A DNA stretch of 5,611 nucleotides from Desulfocapsaceae bacterium (GCA_029934775.1 JAOZLO010000209.1:1-5611), one strand, 5' to 3'; shown: positions 1-5,180, counted from the stretch's first letter. Program-made: numbers and translations. The notes: a model not told the origin generated them from the sequence alone.

Positions 1-794
1 AGTGTTAGTACCTTACTCCTGAATGGGTTGACTCCCTCGTCCTGCCGGGAAAGCCGTAAAATCGCCAGATTCGCAATAGTCAGACCGAAAATTCCGGTTA
101 TTGTCGGCAAACTGCCAAGCACGTTGCGCTTTCTTCCCCTTTCTGAAAAGGGTGTTTCTCCAATGGTGGTTTCTTCTACATCCTCTTTTTGCTGGAGGTT
201 GTAGTCAAAATCAATTTTTTCAGTGGAGTAAACACAGGTAATCCCTGTTCCAACACCTCTTTTTCGCAGTCTTTTACGGAGATGTCTGGCAAGGGGACAG
301 CTTCTTGTATCAAAAAGATCTCCCGAACGAATCAAGGTGGGATCGGTGCGAAGCGCTGCGCCCATTGAACTTATAACCGGTATTTTTTTTATAAACGCTC
401 CATGGAGGAGCTGTGCTTTCGGATTTAGAGAATCGATTGCATCAATGAGCAGGTCCGGTCGGGGAGACAGGATCTGTTCAAGAGTTTCATCTCCGGCAAA
501 AAGCTGCATTGCTTCAACCCTGCACTCGGAATTGATGGTCAGCACCCTGTCCCTTGTAGCCAGTGCTTTTGGCTGTCCAAGAGTTGTTTCCAGAGCAATA
601 ATCTGCCTGTTTAAATTGGTTGGCTGCACTGTATCAAAGTCAACTATACGGAGATGGTTGACTCCGGCCCGGACAAGACCTTCAACAACATACCCACCTA
701 CAGCACCTAATCCGACAATAGTCACCATTCGTGACTGTAACTGCAGGAATTTTCTCTTTCCCAATAATCGTTCTGTTCGGGCAAAACGTTCCAT
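1..794 (-). CDS. tcdA: tRNA threonylcarbamoyladenosine dehydratase TcdA (3' end cut by window)
   Basis: This E1-like enzyme uses ATP to cyclise the carboxyl of N6-threonylcarbamoyladenosine (t6A) at position 37 of ANN-decoding tRNAs, giving ct6A; it acts in the cytoplasm. I translated the complement strand: ATG at 794-792, then 264 codons open to base 1. Visible motifs are the nucleotide-binding GLGAVGG (residues 28-34), DFDTVQPTNLNRQ (52-64), the LGQPK lysine (K76), DAIDS (118-122) and the TcdA-type segment around TCVYSTE (186-192). These, with the starting ERFARTERL block, match TcdA/CsdL rather than MoeB or ThiF. There are no CxxC zinc pairs. E. coli TcdA has 268 residues, so only a few residues are probably missing. 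An in-frame TAA lies two codons upstream of the ATG, which fixes the start; the ribosome-binding site is weak. It is divergent from the Fur-family operon. The family call is firm; activity is inferred. Confidence 0.9.
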   Translation of the reverse strand, partial: MERFARTERLLGKRKFLQLQSRMVTIVGLGAVGGYVVEGLVRAGVNHLRIVDFDTVQPTNLNRQIIALETTLGQPKALATRDRVLTINSECRVEAMQLFAGDETLEQILSPRPDLLIDAIDSLNPKAQLLHGAFIKKIPVISSMGAALRTDPTLIRSGDLFDTRSCPLARHLRKRLRKRGVGTGITCVYSTEKIDFDYNLQQKEDVEETTIGETPFSERGRKRNVLGSLPTITGIFGLTIANLAILRLSRQDEGVNPFRSKVLT

Positions 795-909
795 CTGTTA
801 TCTTGTCTCTAAGGGCAAATATCTGAATTACTATCTCAAGAGTTAAAGAGCAACATACTTCTATTTATACATAAACGGAATTTCATTCTCTGGTACTGAG
901 AAAATAATC

Positions 910-938
910 TTGACATAACAACGATATCCACTTACAAT
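910..938 (+). promoter_or_regulatory. sigma70 promoter of the Fur-family/winged-helix operon
   Basis: A perfect -35 hexamer TTGACA (910-915) is followed, after exactly 17 bases, by TACAAT (933-938), five of six matches to the -10 consensus. Transcription should start near 945, leaving a short leader of about 24 bases before the ATG at 969, with GGAG at 959-962 as the ribosome-binding site. This is the clearest promoter in the window. No equally good promoter for the divergent tcdA could be found in 795-900. Confidence 0.75.
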
Positions 939-953
939 TAGTAATTATTATCA
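939..953 (+). promoter_or_regulatory. PerR-box-like operator over the start site
   Basis: The 15 bases TAGTAATTATTATCA match the PerR-box consensus TTATAATnATTATAA at 11 of 14 defined positions, with a perfect TAAT-T-ATTA core at 942-950. It abuts the -10 hexamer and covers the predicted transcription start, where a bound repressor would block initiation. A second overlapping palindrome, AATTA-G-TAATT, sits at 936-946. Because the next gene encodes a PerR-like Fur-family protein, autoregulation is the natural reading. The match is seen directly; binding is inferred. Confidence 0.5.
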
Positions 954-968
954 AAACTGGAGAACCCA

Positions 969-1373
969 ATGCAGCTTCGAATGACTAATCAGCGGGAGAT
1001 TATCCTCCGCGAGCTAAAAAAGAGCAGGCAGCATCTGAGTGCTGATGAGCTTTACGATAAAGTAAAAAAATACATGCCGAGAATCAGTCTTGCGACTGTT
1101 TACAGAAATCTTGAGATACTTTCTGAAGCTGGGTTGATCGGCAAGCTTGAAATAAGTGGCAGGCAAAAACGGTTTGATTATGATGTTACCGACCATGACC
1201 ATATTTATTGTGTAGTCTGCCACAGGGTCGATAATTTGAATATTGAAAGGCAAGGTCTGCATACCAAAGAAATTAAATCTGCTAAAGGGTATTCTATCAC
1301 AGGGTATAGGCTGGAAATCGTTGGCATATGCCCGGTCTGCCAAAAAAAAGCGAAAAAGGAGAAGAAGAAATGA
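969..1373 (+). CDS. Fur-family transcriptional repressor, PerR-like
   Basis: This is a cytoplasmic DNA-binding metalloregulator of the Fur superfamily, 134 residues. The N-terminal winged helix carries LATVYRNLEILSEAGL (41-56), the family's recognition helix signature. The dimerisation domain holds two CxxC pairs, C81/C84 and C121/C124, expected to bind a structural zinc. The regulatory-metal residues H22, D70, H76 and H78 align with PerR H37, D85, H91 and H93. The position of PerR D104, however, appears to be N89, with D88 next to it, so peroxide sensing by metal-catalysed histidine oxidation is likely but not certain. The tail is lysine-rich. The ATG at 969 has GGAG six bases upstream and yields the usual N-terminus ending in TNQRE; M5 at 981 is a poorer choice. 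The gene overlaps the next start by four bases (ATGA). Targets cannot be read from the window, though a PerR-box-like site lies in its own promoter. Fur or another family branch is the alternative to PerR. Confidence 0.9.
   Translation: MQLRMTNQREIILRELKKSRQHLSADELYDKVKKYMPRISLATVYRNLEILSEAGLIGKLEISGRQKRFDYDVTDHDHIYCVVCHRVDNLNIERQGLHTKEIKSAKGYSITGYRLEIVGICPVCQKKAKKEKKK
1356..1361 (+). promoter_or_regulatory. ribosome-binding site that fixes the start of the winged-helix gene
   Basis: AAGGAG lies within the last codons of the Fur-family gene, eight bases before the ATG at 1370. It supports that start over the in-frame upstream ATG at 1328, which would add 14 low-complexity residues read from inside the Fur-family coding sequence. 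Confidence 0.7.
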
Positions 1374-1600
1374 GTGGATGTGGAAGTAAGGAGTTGAGTG
1401 GTGAGTACAAACAGGTGCTGGAGGCTTTGGCTAAAAGTGGCACGCCGTGTGGAAATAAAGATATTGTAGAAGTAACCGGCCTTGACAAAAAGGTTGTAAG
1501 CAGCAAGATAACAGCTCTTAAAAAGAAAGGGTTGGTAGACAGTCCGGTACGTTGTAAATACGGTATTACCGAGGAAGGTCAGACGGCATTGAAATGTTGA
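1370..1600 (+). CDS. small cysteine-containing winged-helix protein, coupled to the Fur-family gene
   Basis: This 76-residue protein is translationally coupled to the upstream repressor: its ATG overlaps that gene's TGA and is preceded by AAGGAG at 1356-1361. Residues 10-76 look like one winged helix-turn-helix domain: a first helix around EYKQVLEALAKSG, a second at NKDIVEVTGL (29-38), a likely recognition helix KKVVSSKITALKKKGL (40-55), and a wing ending in YGITEEGQTAL (64-74). Four cysteines, C4, C27, C62 and C76, are many for so small a protein and could bind a metal or respond to redox state. No enzymatic or membrane region is present. I recognise the fold, not a named family. Its position suggests it works with, or is controlled by, the PerR-like protein; it could be a regulator in its own right or a partner. 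A longer 90-residue form from 1328 is unlikely. Confidence 0.8.
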   Translation: MSGCGSKELSGEYKQVLEALAKSGTPCGNKDIVEVTGLDKKVVSSKITALKKKGLVDSPVRCKYGITEEGQTALKC

Positions 1601-1649
1601 TTACTCTCTCTGGGTCTTTTCAGGAGATTCAGTGAAGCAATTGTCACAG

Positions 1650-1683
1650 AACCTGCAGATAGTTATGATCTGCAGGTTTTTTT
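1650..1683 (+). terminator. intrinsic terminator after the Fur-family operon
   Basis: An 11-base-pair stem pairs 1650-1660 (AACCTGCAGAT) with 1668-1678, closing a seven-base loop, and is followed directly by a run of seven T at 1677-1683. It lies 50 bases after the winged-helix stop codon and separates this operon from the nitroreductase gene. Confidence 0.85.
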
Positions 1684-1719
1684 GTTCTGTCGACAAAGTG
1701 AATATTCGTTCTGAGCAGG

Positions 1720-1748
1720 TTGTAAAATTAAATGCTTTTATTTTACAA
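1720..1748. repeat. 29-base AT-rich inverted repeat upstream of the nitroreductase gene
   Basis: The arms TTGTAAAATTAAA (1720-1732) and 1736-1748 are complementary at 12 of 13 positions around the centre TGC; the outer nine pairs are perfect. It lies just upstream of the proposed nitroreductase promoter, and no T-run follows. A terminator role is unlikely because a strong terminator already ends the preceding operon. A binding site for a dimeric regulator is the likelier use, but which regulator cannot be said. Confidence 0.5.
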
Positions 1749-1755
1749 TAGAGAG

Positions 1756-1785
1756 TAGTCAAAAGGTCCTGCGAAATGGTATGAT
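1756..1785 (+). promoter_or_regulatory. extended -10 promoter of the nitroreductase gene
   Basis: TATGAT at 1780-1785 is preceded by TGG (1777-1779), matching the TGn extended -10 motif. A weak -35, TAGTCA at 1756-1761 (four of six), lies 18 bases upstream. Transcription would start near 1792, giving a leader of about 36 bases. The inverted repeat at 1720-1748 ends eight bases before this -35. Confidence 0.5.
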
Positions 1786-1827
1786 AGGAAAAATATTTTT
1801 ATAACAGTTTTACTTTGGCAGGGATAA

Positions 1828-2418
1828 ATGAGAGAGATAATAGCAAAAACAAGAACATTCAGGCGTTTTTTTCAAAAAGAACTCATCAGTTCTGATGTAA
1901 TGCATGAGCTGGTTGACCTGGCTAGACTCGGTGGATCTGCTCGCAATGGGCAACCATGGCAGTATATGATTATTAATACTCCTGAGTTATGTGAAAAAGT
2001 TTTTCCATTTCTTGGCTGGGCCGGGTACCTGAGTGACTGGAAGGGACCGGTCGAGGGGGAGCGGCCCAGTGGTTATATCCTTTGTCTTTTAAATACAAAC
2101 TGGCTCAAAGGCCCGGAAAGTGAAGCACAGTTTGATCTGGGCGTAGCGACCCAAAATCTGCTTCTTGCAGCGATGGAGAAACGAATTGGTGGCTGCCGGA
2201 TAGCCTCAATTAACCCTAAACTGGCAACACTTTTTGATTTACCCGCCCATTTAACGATTTCACTTGTGATTGCCCTGGGCAGACCTCGTGAGACTGTAAT
2301 TCTGGAGGAGTGCAAGACAGATTCGGATATTAAATACTGGCGGGATGACGATGGGGTGCATCATGTTCCCAAAAGATCTCTGGAAAATTGTCTCATCACT
2401 TTAGATGTAGTAGTCTAG
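1828..2418 (+). CDS. nitroreductase-family flavoprotein
   Basis: A predicted FMN-dependent oxidoreductase of the nitroreductase superfamily, 196 residues and within the family's usual size, presumably a cytoplasmic homodimer. The family's hallmarks appear in order: the phosphate-binding RTFRRF (9-14), the flavin-contacting SARNGQPWQ (37-45), the central helix DLGVATQNLLLAAMEKRIGG (103-122), and the late LVIALGRPRE (146-155). Nearly all members use NAD(P)H to reduce nitro groups, quinones or related compounds; the true substrate cannot be read from sequence. There are no signal peptide, membrane segment or iron-sulfur motif. The ATG at 1828 follows an AGGGA ribosome-binding site. It is transcribed alone, with its own promoter, between a terminator and a convergent gene whose stop lies 18 bases away. 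A strong inverted repeat upstream hints at dedicated regulation. I cannot assign it to a named subgroup. Confidence 0.88.
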   Translation: MREIIAKTRTFRRFFQKELISSDVMHELVDLARLGGSARNGQPWQYMIINTPELCEKVFPFLGWAGYLSDWKGPVEGERPSGYILCLLNTNWLKGPESEAQFDLGVATQNLLLAAMEKRIGGCRIASINPKLATLFDLPAHLTISLVIALGRPRETVILEECKTDSDIKYWRDDDGVHHVPKRSLENCLITLDVVV

Positions 2419-2436
2419 AAATCTCTAATTTATTTT

Positions 2437-3507
2437 TTATATGCTGAAGCGGATGTTAAGAATGTCTCCGTCAACAACGGTATAATCTTTACCCTGAACA
2501 TACATTTTCCCCTGTTTTTTTAACTCAGCCTCACTGCCATAAGCAATAAGTTCGTCGTATTTCATCACTTCTGCTCTGATAAATCCTTTTTGCAGGTCGG
2601 AATGGATTGCTCCTGCTGCCACAGGGGCAGGTGAGTTAAACCGCACAAGCCACTGGCGAACCTCATCTTTACCAACCGTGAAAAAGGAAATGAGCCCCAG
2701 TGCTTTCAGGCAAAGTCGGGTCATTGCGCCGAGAGCAGGTTCATCTATACCAAGGTCAGCAAGAAATTCATTCTTTTCTTCCTCAGAATCCAGCAGGGCA
2801 ATTTCAGACTCGACCTGGGCGGAGACCGTCATTGCTTCGATTTTTTCTTTTTCGCAGGTAGCCTTTATCTGTTGAAGCAGGTTGCCGTCGTCGAGTTTGT
2901 CTTCGTCAACATTGAAGGCCAGGATGAGTTCTTTTCGGGTAATAAAGGGGTAACTTCGGATTGTCATCTCTTCATCTTCGGTAAATTCCATGAGGCGAAG
3001 AGGCGTTTCATTCTCCAGGTGGGCTAGAATTTTTGTCATCAATTCCAATTCTTTCGCCTGAATTTCATCTTTGATTTTCTTTAAGGCGATTTGGATTCGT
3101 TCAATGCGTTTTTCAACAAATATCTGGTCATGCATCAATAATTCCGAGTTCATCATCATGACGTCTCTCAGTGGGTCAACAGAGCCATCCACATGGTAGA
3201 TTGACTCATCTTCAAAAGCTCGTACTACGTGGCAGAGAGCATCAACATCATTGATATCCTGGAAGATTGCACCTTTGGCGATGGTTTCCTGTTCAATTTT
3301 GGGCAGCAGAACAAAGTCTACCCGAGCCATTGCATTTTTTTTTGGTGAGTACATTGTGACAAGTTGATCAAAGCGCGGGTCGATAATAACTCCGGTGCCG
3401 GGAACAGGTTTGGGTGGTCCCGCCTGTTCACGCAACTGGTTACCGGTGAGTATCTGGAAAAGTGTTTTTTTTCCTGTCTGGGGAAGACCGATGATTCCTA
3501 CTTTCAT
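2437..3507 (-). CDS. divergent YchF-like (Obg-type) P-loop protein with a C-terminal TGS domain
   Basis: This 356-residue protein follows the layout of YchF, a ribosome-associated Obg-family ATPase of about 363 residues: a P-loop domain, a coiled-coil insertion around 130-165, and a C-terminal TGS-type domain. The P-loop GLPQTGKKT (7-15) and NVDE (199-202, equivalent to the NxxE that favours ATP) are present. DPRFDQL (43-49) and HVVRAFEDE (93-101) match the family. The region that should hold the G3 motif DxAG and the following glycine-rich switch reads FVLLPKIEQETIAKGA (65-80), so G3 is lost, as is the switch I N-x-P-F block. The C-terminus, from FFTVGKDEVRQW to GKDYTVVDGDILN, is strongly conserved. 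It may bind nucleotide without normal hydrolysis. The ATG has AAGGAG five bases upstream. It follows the HesA/MoeB/ThiF gene by 67 bases on the same strand with no terminator seen, so co-transcription is likely. It is probably a paralogue and not the housekeeping YchF. Confidence 0.85.
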   Translation of the reverse strand: MKVGIIGLPQTGKKTLFQILTGNQLREQAGPPKPVPGTGVIIDPRFDQLVTMYSPKKNAMARVDFVLLPKIEQETIAKGAIFQDINDVDALCHVVRAFEDESIYHVDGSVDPLRDVMMMNSELLMHDQIFVEKRIERIQIALKKIKDEIQAKELELMTKILAHLENETPLRLMEFTEDEEMTIRSYPFITRKELILAFNVDEDKLDDGNLLQQIKATCEKEKIEAMTVSAQVESEIALLDSEEEKNEFLADLGIDEPALGAMTRLCLKALGLISFFTVGKDEVRQWLVRFNSPAPVAAGAIHSDLQKGFIRAEVMKYDELIAYGSEAELKKQGKMYVQGKDYTVVDGDILNIRFSI

Positions 3508-3574
3508 TTTTGCTCCTTATTCCGATAAACGAAAATGGTGGGTGGCTCTCGAGCAGCAGAAACTAACAGAACCT

Positions 3575-4435
3575 TTAACATAAATCAACCAGATCAGAGG
3601 TGTGGTCTTTGACATCAGCAAGAAAAAGCCTGTTTTGCAGTTCTGGAGGTTTCCCGAGCAGTATGGTGACTGCCTCTGCACACTCAACTGTGGCCATATA
3701 TATCGCAGCAAAGGGAAGAGTGCCGATAGATGCCTCAATACCTTTAGCCGGGGCCTTTTTCGCAGAGCCATAGATCCGTTTTAATCCCGGATCTCCGGGG
3801 ATGATAACGGTGGCTTGTCCACTGGTACCGGCAATTGCCGCAGATACCATGGGAAGAGAGAGTGCCTGACAACTCGTCTCAAGCACAAAACGATCGGTGA
3901 TTGTATCCAGACAGTCGATAACGAGATCAACATCCCGAAGGATATTTTCACTGTTTTTGCTGGTGAAAAATGTTTCTACCGGGAATGCCTCCACAGCCGG
4001 ATTTATTTCGTTGACTCTCTTAGCAGCAACTTCCGCTTTTGGTTTTCCAAGATTTGCCGGACTGCTCAGGATCTGTCTATTCAGGTTACTATCGTCAAAA
4101 GAATCCCCGTCCACAAGTGTGAGGGTTCCGACACCGATCCTTGCCAGAATTTCAGTGACGGTTCCCCCGAGACCTCCGAGGCCGATCACCGCAACATGGG
4201 ACTGTAACAGTTTTCTTTGATCTCTGTTTGACAGAGAGGTCTGGTTGCGGCAATAACGTTCAGGGACAATGTCATTGTCCAGGGCCTGTAATTCAATTTC
4301 TTTCACACTCTGTCCGGATTTTTCAGCAATAAGGCATTCTGCAGAGAAACCAAGAGAAATATAGGGACTGCCGTCAGGGCGGTTTCGCTTTTGTGAGTGT
4401 ATTTCCAGGAGGTGCTGCACTTTGGCGGGAGTCAT
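3575..4435 (-). CDS. HesA/MoeB/ThiF-family E1-like adenylyltransferase
   Basis: An ATP-dependent activator expected to adenylylate the C-terminal glycine of a small ubiquitin-like sulfur carrier (MoaD/ThiS type); 286 residues, cytoplasmic. The Rossmann ATP site is clear: GLGGLGG (85-91), VDGDSFDDSNLNRQ (108-121), K133 in GKPK, and the DCLDT acidic motif (174-178). Upstream of the PERY start of the E1 domain (58-61) lies an N-terminal extension of about 57 residues that MoeB and ThiF lack. The C-terminal half has no CxxC zinc pairs and no rhodanese domain. I associate this extended subtype with AOR gene clusters from memory, which fits the divergent ferredoxin-AOR pair; a role in its pterin cofactor is inference. 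No MoaD/ThiS partner is encoded in the window. The ATG at 4435-4433 has AGAGG five bases upstream. A generic sulfur-transfer role is the alternative. Confidence 0.85.
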   Translation of the reverse strand: MTPAKVQHLLEIHSQKRNRPDGSPYISLGFSAECLIAEKSGQSVKEIELQALDNDIVPERYCRNQTSLSNRDQRKLLQSHVAVIGLGGLGGTVTEILARIGVGTLTLVDGDSFDDSNLNRQILSSPANLGKPKAEVAAKRVNEINPAVEAFPVETFFTSKNSENILRDVDLVIDCLDTITDRFVLETSCQALSLPMVSAAIAGTSGQATVIIPGDPGLKRIYGSAKKAPAKGIEASIGTLPFAAIYMATVECAEAVTILLGKPPELQNRLFLADVKDHTSDLVDLC

Positions 4436-4489
4436 GGCGGCCTCTTGTTTTTTATTACAGCTGTTATGGAGTAGAGCACTAAGGTTCGT

Positions 4490-4517
4490 AGAATATCAGA
4501 CAAACGACGATTTACAA
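4490..4517 (-). promoter_or_regulatory. possible promoter of the HesA/MoeB/ThiF gene
   Basis: Read leftward, TTGTAA (4517-4512) is followed after 16 bases by TATTCT (4495-4490), which carries a TGA extended -10 just before it. Each hexamer matches the sigma70 consensus at four of six positions. The start codon lies about 55 bases downstream of the -10. It is moderate only, chosen as the best arrangement in this gap. Confidence 0.35.
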
Positions 4518-4577
4518 GGCATCTTTTTGGCATATATCAAAAGCAGATAATAAGAAGGATTGAAGTAGGGGAAATTT

Positions 4578-4590
4578 ACTTAAGTTAAGT
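4578..4590. repeat. perfect 13-base palindrome, possible operator
   Basis: ACTTAA-G-TTAAGT is a perfect 6-1-6 inverted repeat in the aor control region, 38 bases upstream of the TTGACA at 4629. The spacing suits an activator site, but no known regulator's consensus is recognised. Confidence 0.4.
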
Positions 4591-4592
4591 GG

Positions 4593-4622
4593 TTTTCATG
4601 GCTGCCATCAGTATCATGAAAA
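4593..4622. repeat. inverted repeat TTTTCATG-N14-CATGAAAA
   Basis: The eight-base arms at 4593-4600 and 4615-4622 are perfect complements around a 14-base centre. A smaller 5-1-5 palindrome, ATGGC-T-GCCAT, lies within it at 4598-4608. It ends six bases before the TTGACA hexamer, so a regulator bound here could touch RNA polymerase. Its role is unproven. Confidence 0.4.
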
Positions 4623-4628
4623 AATATC

Positions 4629-4670
4629 TTGACAAATATCTTTAAAACAGTAATTCTATATTATATAGAA
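4629..4670 (+). promoter_or_regulatory. probable promoter region of the ferredoxin-AOR operon
   Basis: A perfect TTGACA stands at 4629-4634, but no good -10 sits at the proper distance; AATTCT at 4652-4657 (17-base gap) matches only three of six. An alternative pair is TTTAAA (4641-4646) with TATAGA (4664-4669), again 17 bases apart, each four of six. A poor -10 beside a perfect -35 may mean activator dependence. The start would lie roughly 110-125 bases before the ferredoxin ATG. Confidence 0.35.
4654..4670. promoter_or_regulatory. perfect 17-base palindrome over the aor promoter, putative operator
   Basis: TTCTATAT-T-ATATAGAA is a perfect 8-1-8 inverted repeat overlapping the likely -10/start region. 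A further ATAGAAT at 4672-4678 repeats one arm. The TATAT half-sites loosely recall sites bound by ModE-type molybdate/tungstate regulators, which would suit a tungsten- or molybdenum-enzyme operon; that likeness is from memory and is inference. Confidence 0.5.
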
Positions 4671-4678
4671 AATAGAAT

Positions 4679-4714
4679 ATTGGCTGGTCGTTGTTCATCA
4701 ACAAGCCAGCCAAT
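4679..4714 (+). promoter_or_regulatory. long leader hairpin upstream of the ferredoxin-AOR operon
   Basis: A nine-base-pair stem, ATTGGCTGG (4679-4687) with CCAGCCAAT (4706-4714), is topped by five more pairs, TTGTT (4691-4695) with AACAA (4700-4704), and a CATC loop. A three-base versus one-base bulge separates the two helices. Only three T follow, so it is a weak terminator at best. It lies 73 bases before the ferredoxin ATG, in the expected untranslated leader, and could stabilise the mRNA or take part in regulation. It is too small to be a molybdenum-cofactor riboswitch. Confidence 0.55.
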
Positions 4715-4787
4715 TTAATCAGTGAGCATGTTATAAAGTGAAAATTGACAAAGTTTCTGCTGGGATCTCCAAAGAGGAGTAAAAAAG

Positions 4788-5180
4788 ATGTTCAAATTAT
4801 ATTCACAACGCTGCACAGAGTGTCGGATTTGCCAGCAAATCTGTTCCCTCGAGCACTACGGATATCATGCACCCAAAAAGGCGCGAATTCATCTTGATGC
4901 TAAATGGCCCAAAGTACCAAAATTTTCTGTATGCATTGCCTGTAAGAAAAGAAAATGCATAGAAGTCTGCCCTCAACAGGCATTAAAATGGGAAGGCTGG
5001 GTACAAGTAGATATACAACTTTGTGATTCGTGCGGATTATGTGTTGAAGCATGTCAGTTTGAAGGTATTCGTTTAGATGAAGAGACTCAAAAGCCCTTGA
5101 TCTGTGATACCTGTCAAGGCCGATATCTATGTGTCCAGTGGTGTCCGACTCAGGCCATTGAAAGGAGGATTATGCCATGA
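4788..5180 (+). CDS. four-cluster [4Fe-4S] ferredoxin-type subunit of the adjacent AOR
   Basis: An iron-sulfur electron-transfer protein of 130 residues, most likely the electron-wire subunit for the oxidoreductase that follows. All 16 cysteines fall into four groups of four: C9/C12/C15/C19, C49/C52/C57/C61, C79/C82/C85/C89 and C106/C109/C115/C119, enough for four [4Fe-4S] clusters. This resembles the DMSO-reductase-B/HydN type seen beside multi-subunit AORs. There is no signal peptide, Tat motif or membrane segment, so it should stay in the cytoplasm. AGAGGAG lies eight bases before the ATG. Its stop overlaps the AOR start as ATGA, and the AOR's ribosome-binding site lies in its last codons, pointing to coupled translation and fixed stoichiometry. 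Its electron partner is not visible here. Confidence 0.9.
   Translation: MFKLYSQRCTECRICQQICSLEHYGYHAPKKARIHLDAKWPKVPKFSVCIACKKRKCIEVCPQQALKWEGWVQVDIQLCDSCGLCVEACQFEGIRLDEETQKPLICDTCQGRYLCVQWCPTQAIERRIMP
5163..5168 (+). promoter_or_regulatory. strong ribosome-binding site for the AOR gene
   Basis: AGGAGG (5163-5168), a full match to the Shine-Dalgarno consensus, lies inside the end of the ferredoxin gene, eight bases before the overlapping ATG at 5177. It fixes the AOR start. Confidence 0.8.

Larger units (their letters stand above)
4436..4787. other. 352-base divergent intergenic control region
   Basis: No gene or convincing short open frame with a ribosome-binding site was seen here. The region separates the HesA/MoeB/ThiF gene (leftward) from the ferredoxin-AOR operon (rightward). 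It holds a possible leftward promoter at 4490-4517, three inverted repeats at 4578-4590, 4593-4622 and 4654-4670, a TTGACA hexamer at 4629-4634, and a leader hairpin at 4679-4714. AGAGGAG at 4773-4779 is the ribosome-binding site of the ferredoxin. It is more AT-rich than the flanking genes. Confidence 0.7.

Noticed and set aside
337..846. A 169-residue open frame on the plus strand
   Set aside because: It lies opposite tcdA, whose motifs are clear on the minus strand. The plus-strand product shows no recognisable domain.
795..900. Promoter for tcdA
   Set aside because: A TATAAA-like hexamer can be read on the minus strand near 864-869, but no -35 element is suitably spaced.
1328..1369. Upstream ATG that would extend the winged-helix protein by 14 residues
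   Set aside because: The added residues are a lysine/glutamate-rich reading of the Fur-family gene's end, and the AAGGAG at 1356-1361 points to the ATG at 1370.
2400..2436. Possible bidirectional terminator between the nitroreductase and YchF-like genes
   Set aside because: A T-rich stretch is present, but only stems of four or five weak pairs can be drawn, so no terminator is called.
3517..3771. An 84-residue minus-strand open frame between the E1-like and YchF-like genes
   Set aside because: Most of it overlaps the 3' part of the E1-like gene in another frame; no domain is seen, and its 3' end overlaps the YchF-like gene's ribosome-binding site.
3815..4220. Two overlapping open frames of 107 and 130 residues on the plus strand
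   Set aside because: Both lie opposite the HesA/MoeB/ThiF gene, have no ribosome-binding site and encode nothing recognisable.
4681..4695. Possible sigma54 promoter beginning TGGC and ending TTG
   Set aside because: The spacing between the GG and the expected GC elements is wrong and the GC is missing; the bases are explained by the hairpin stem.
4745..4750. Second TTGACA hexamer close to the ferredoxin gene
   Set aside because: No -10-like sequence follows at 15-19 bases, and the ribosome-binding site falls where it would be.
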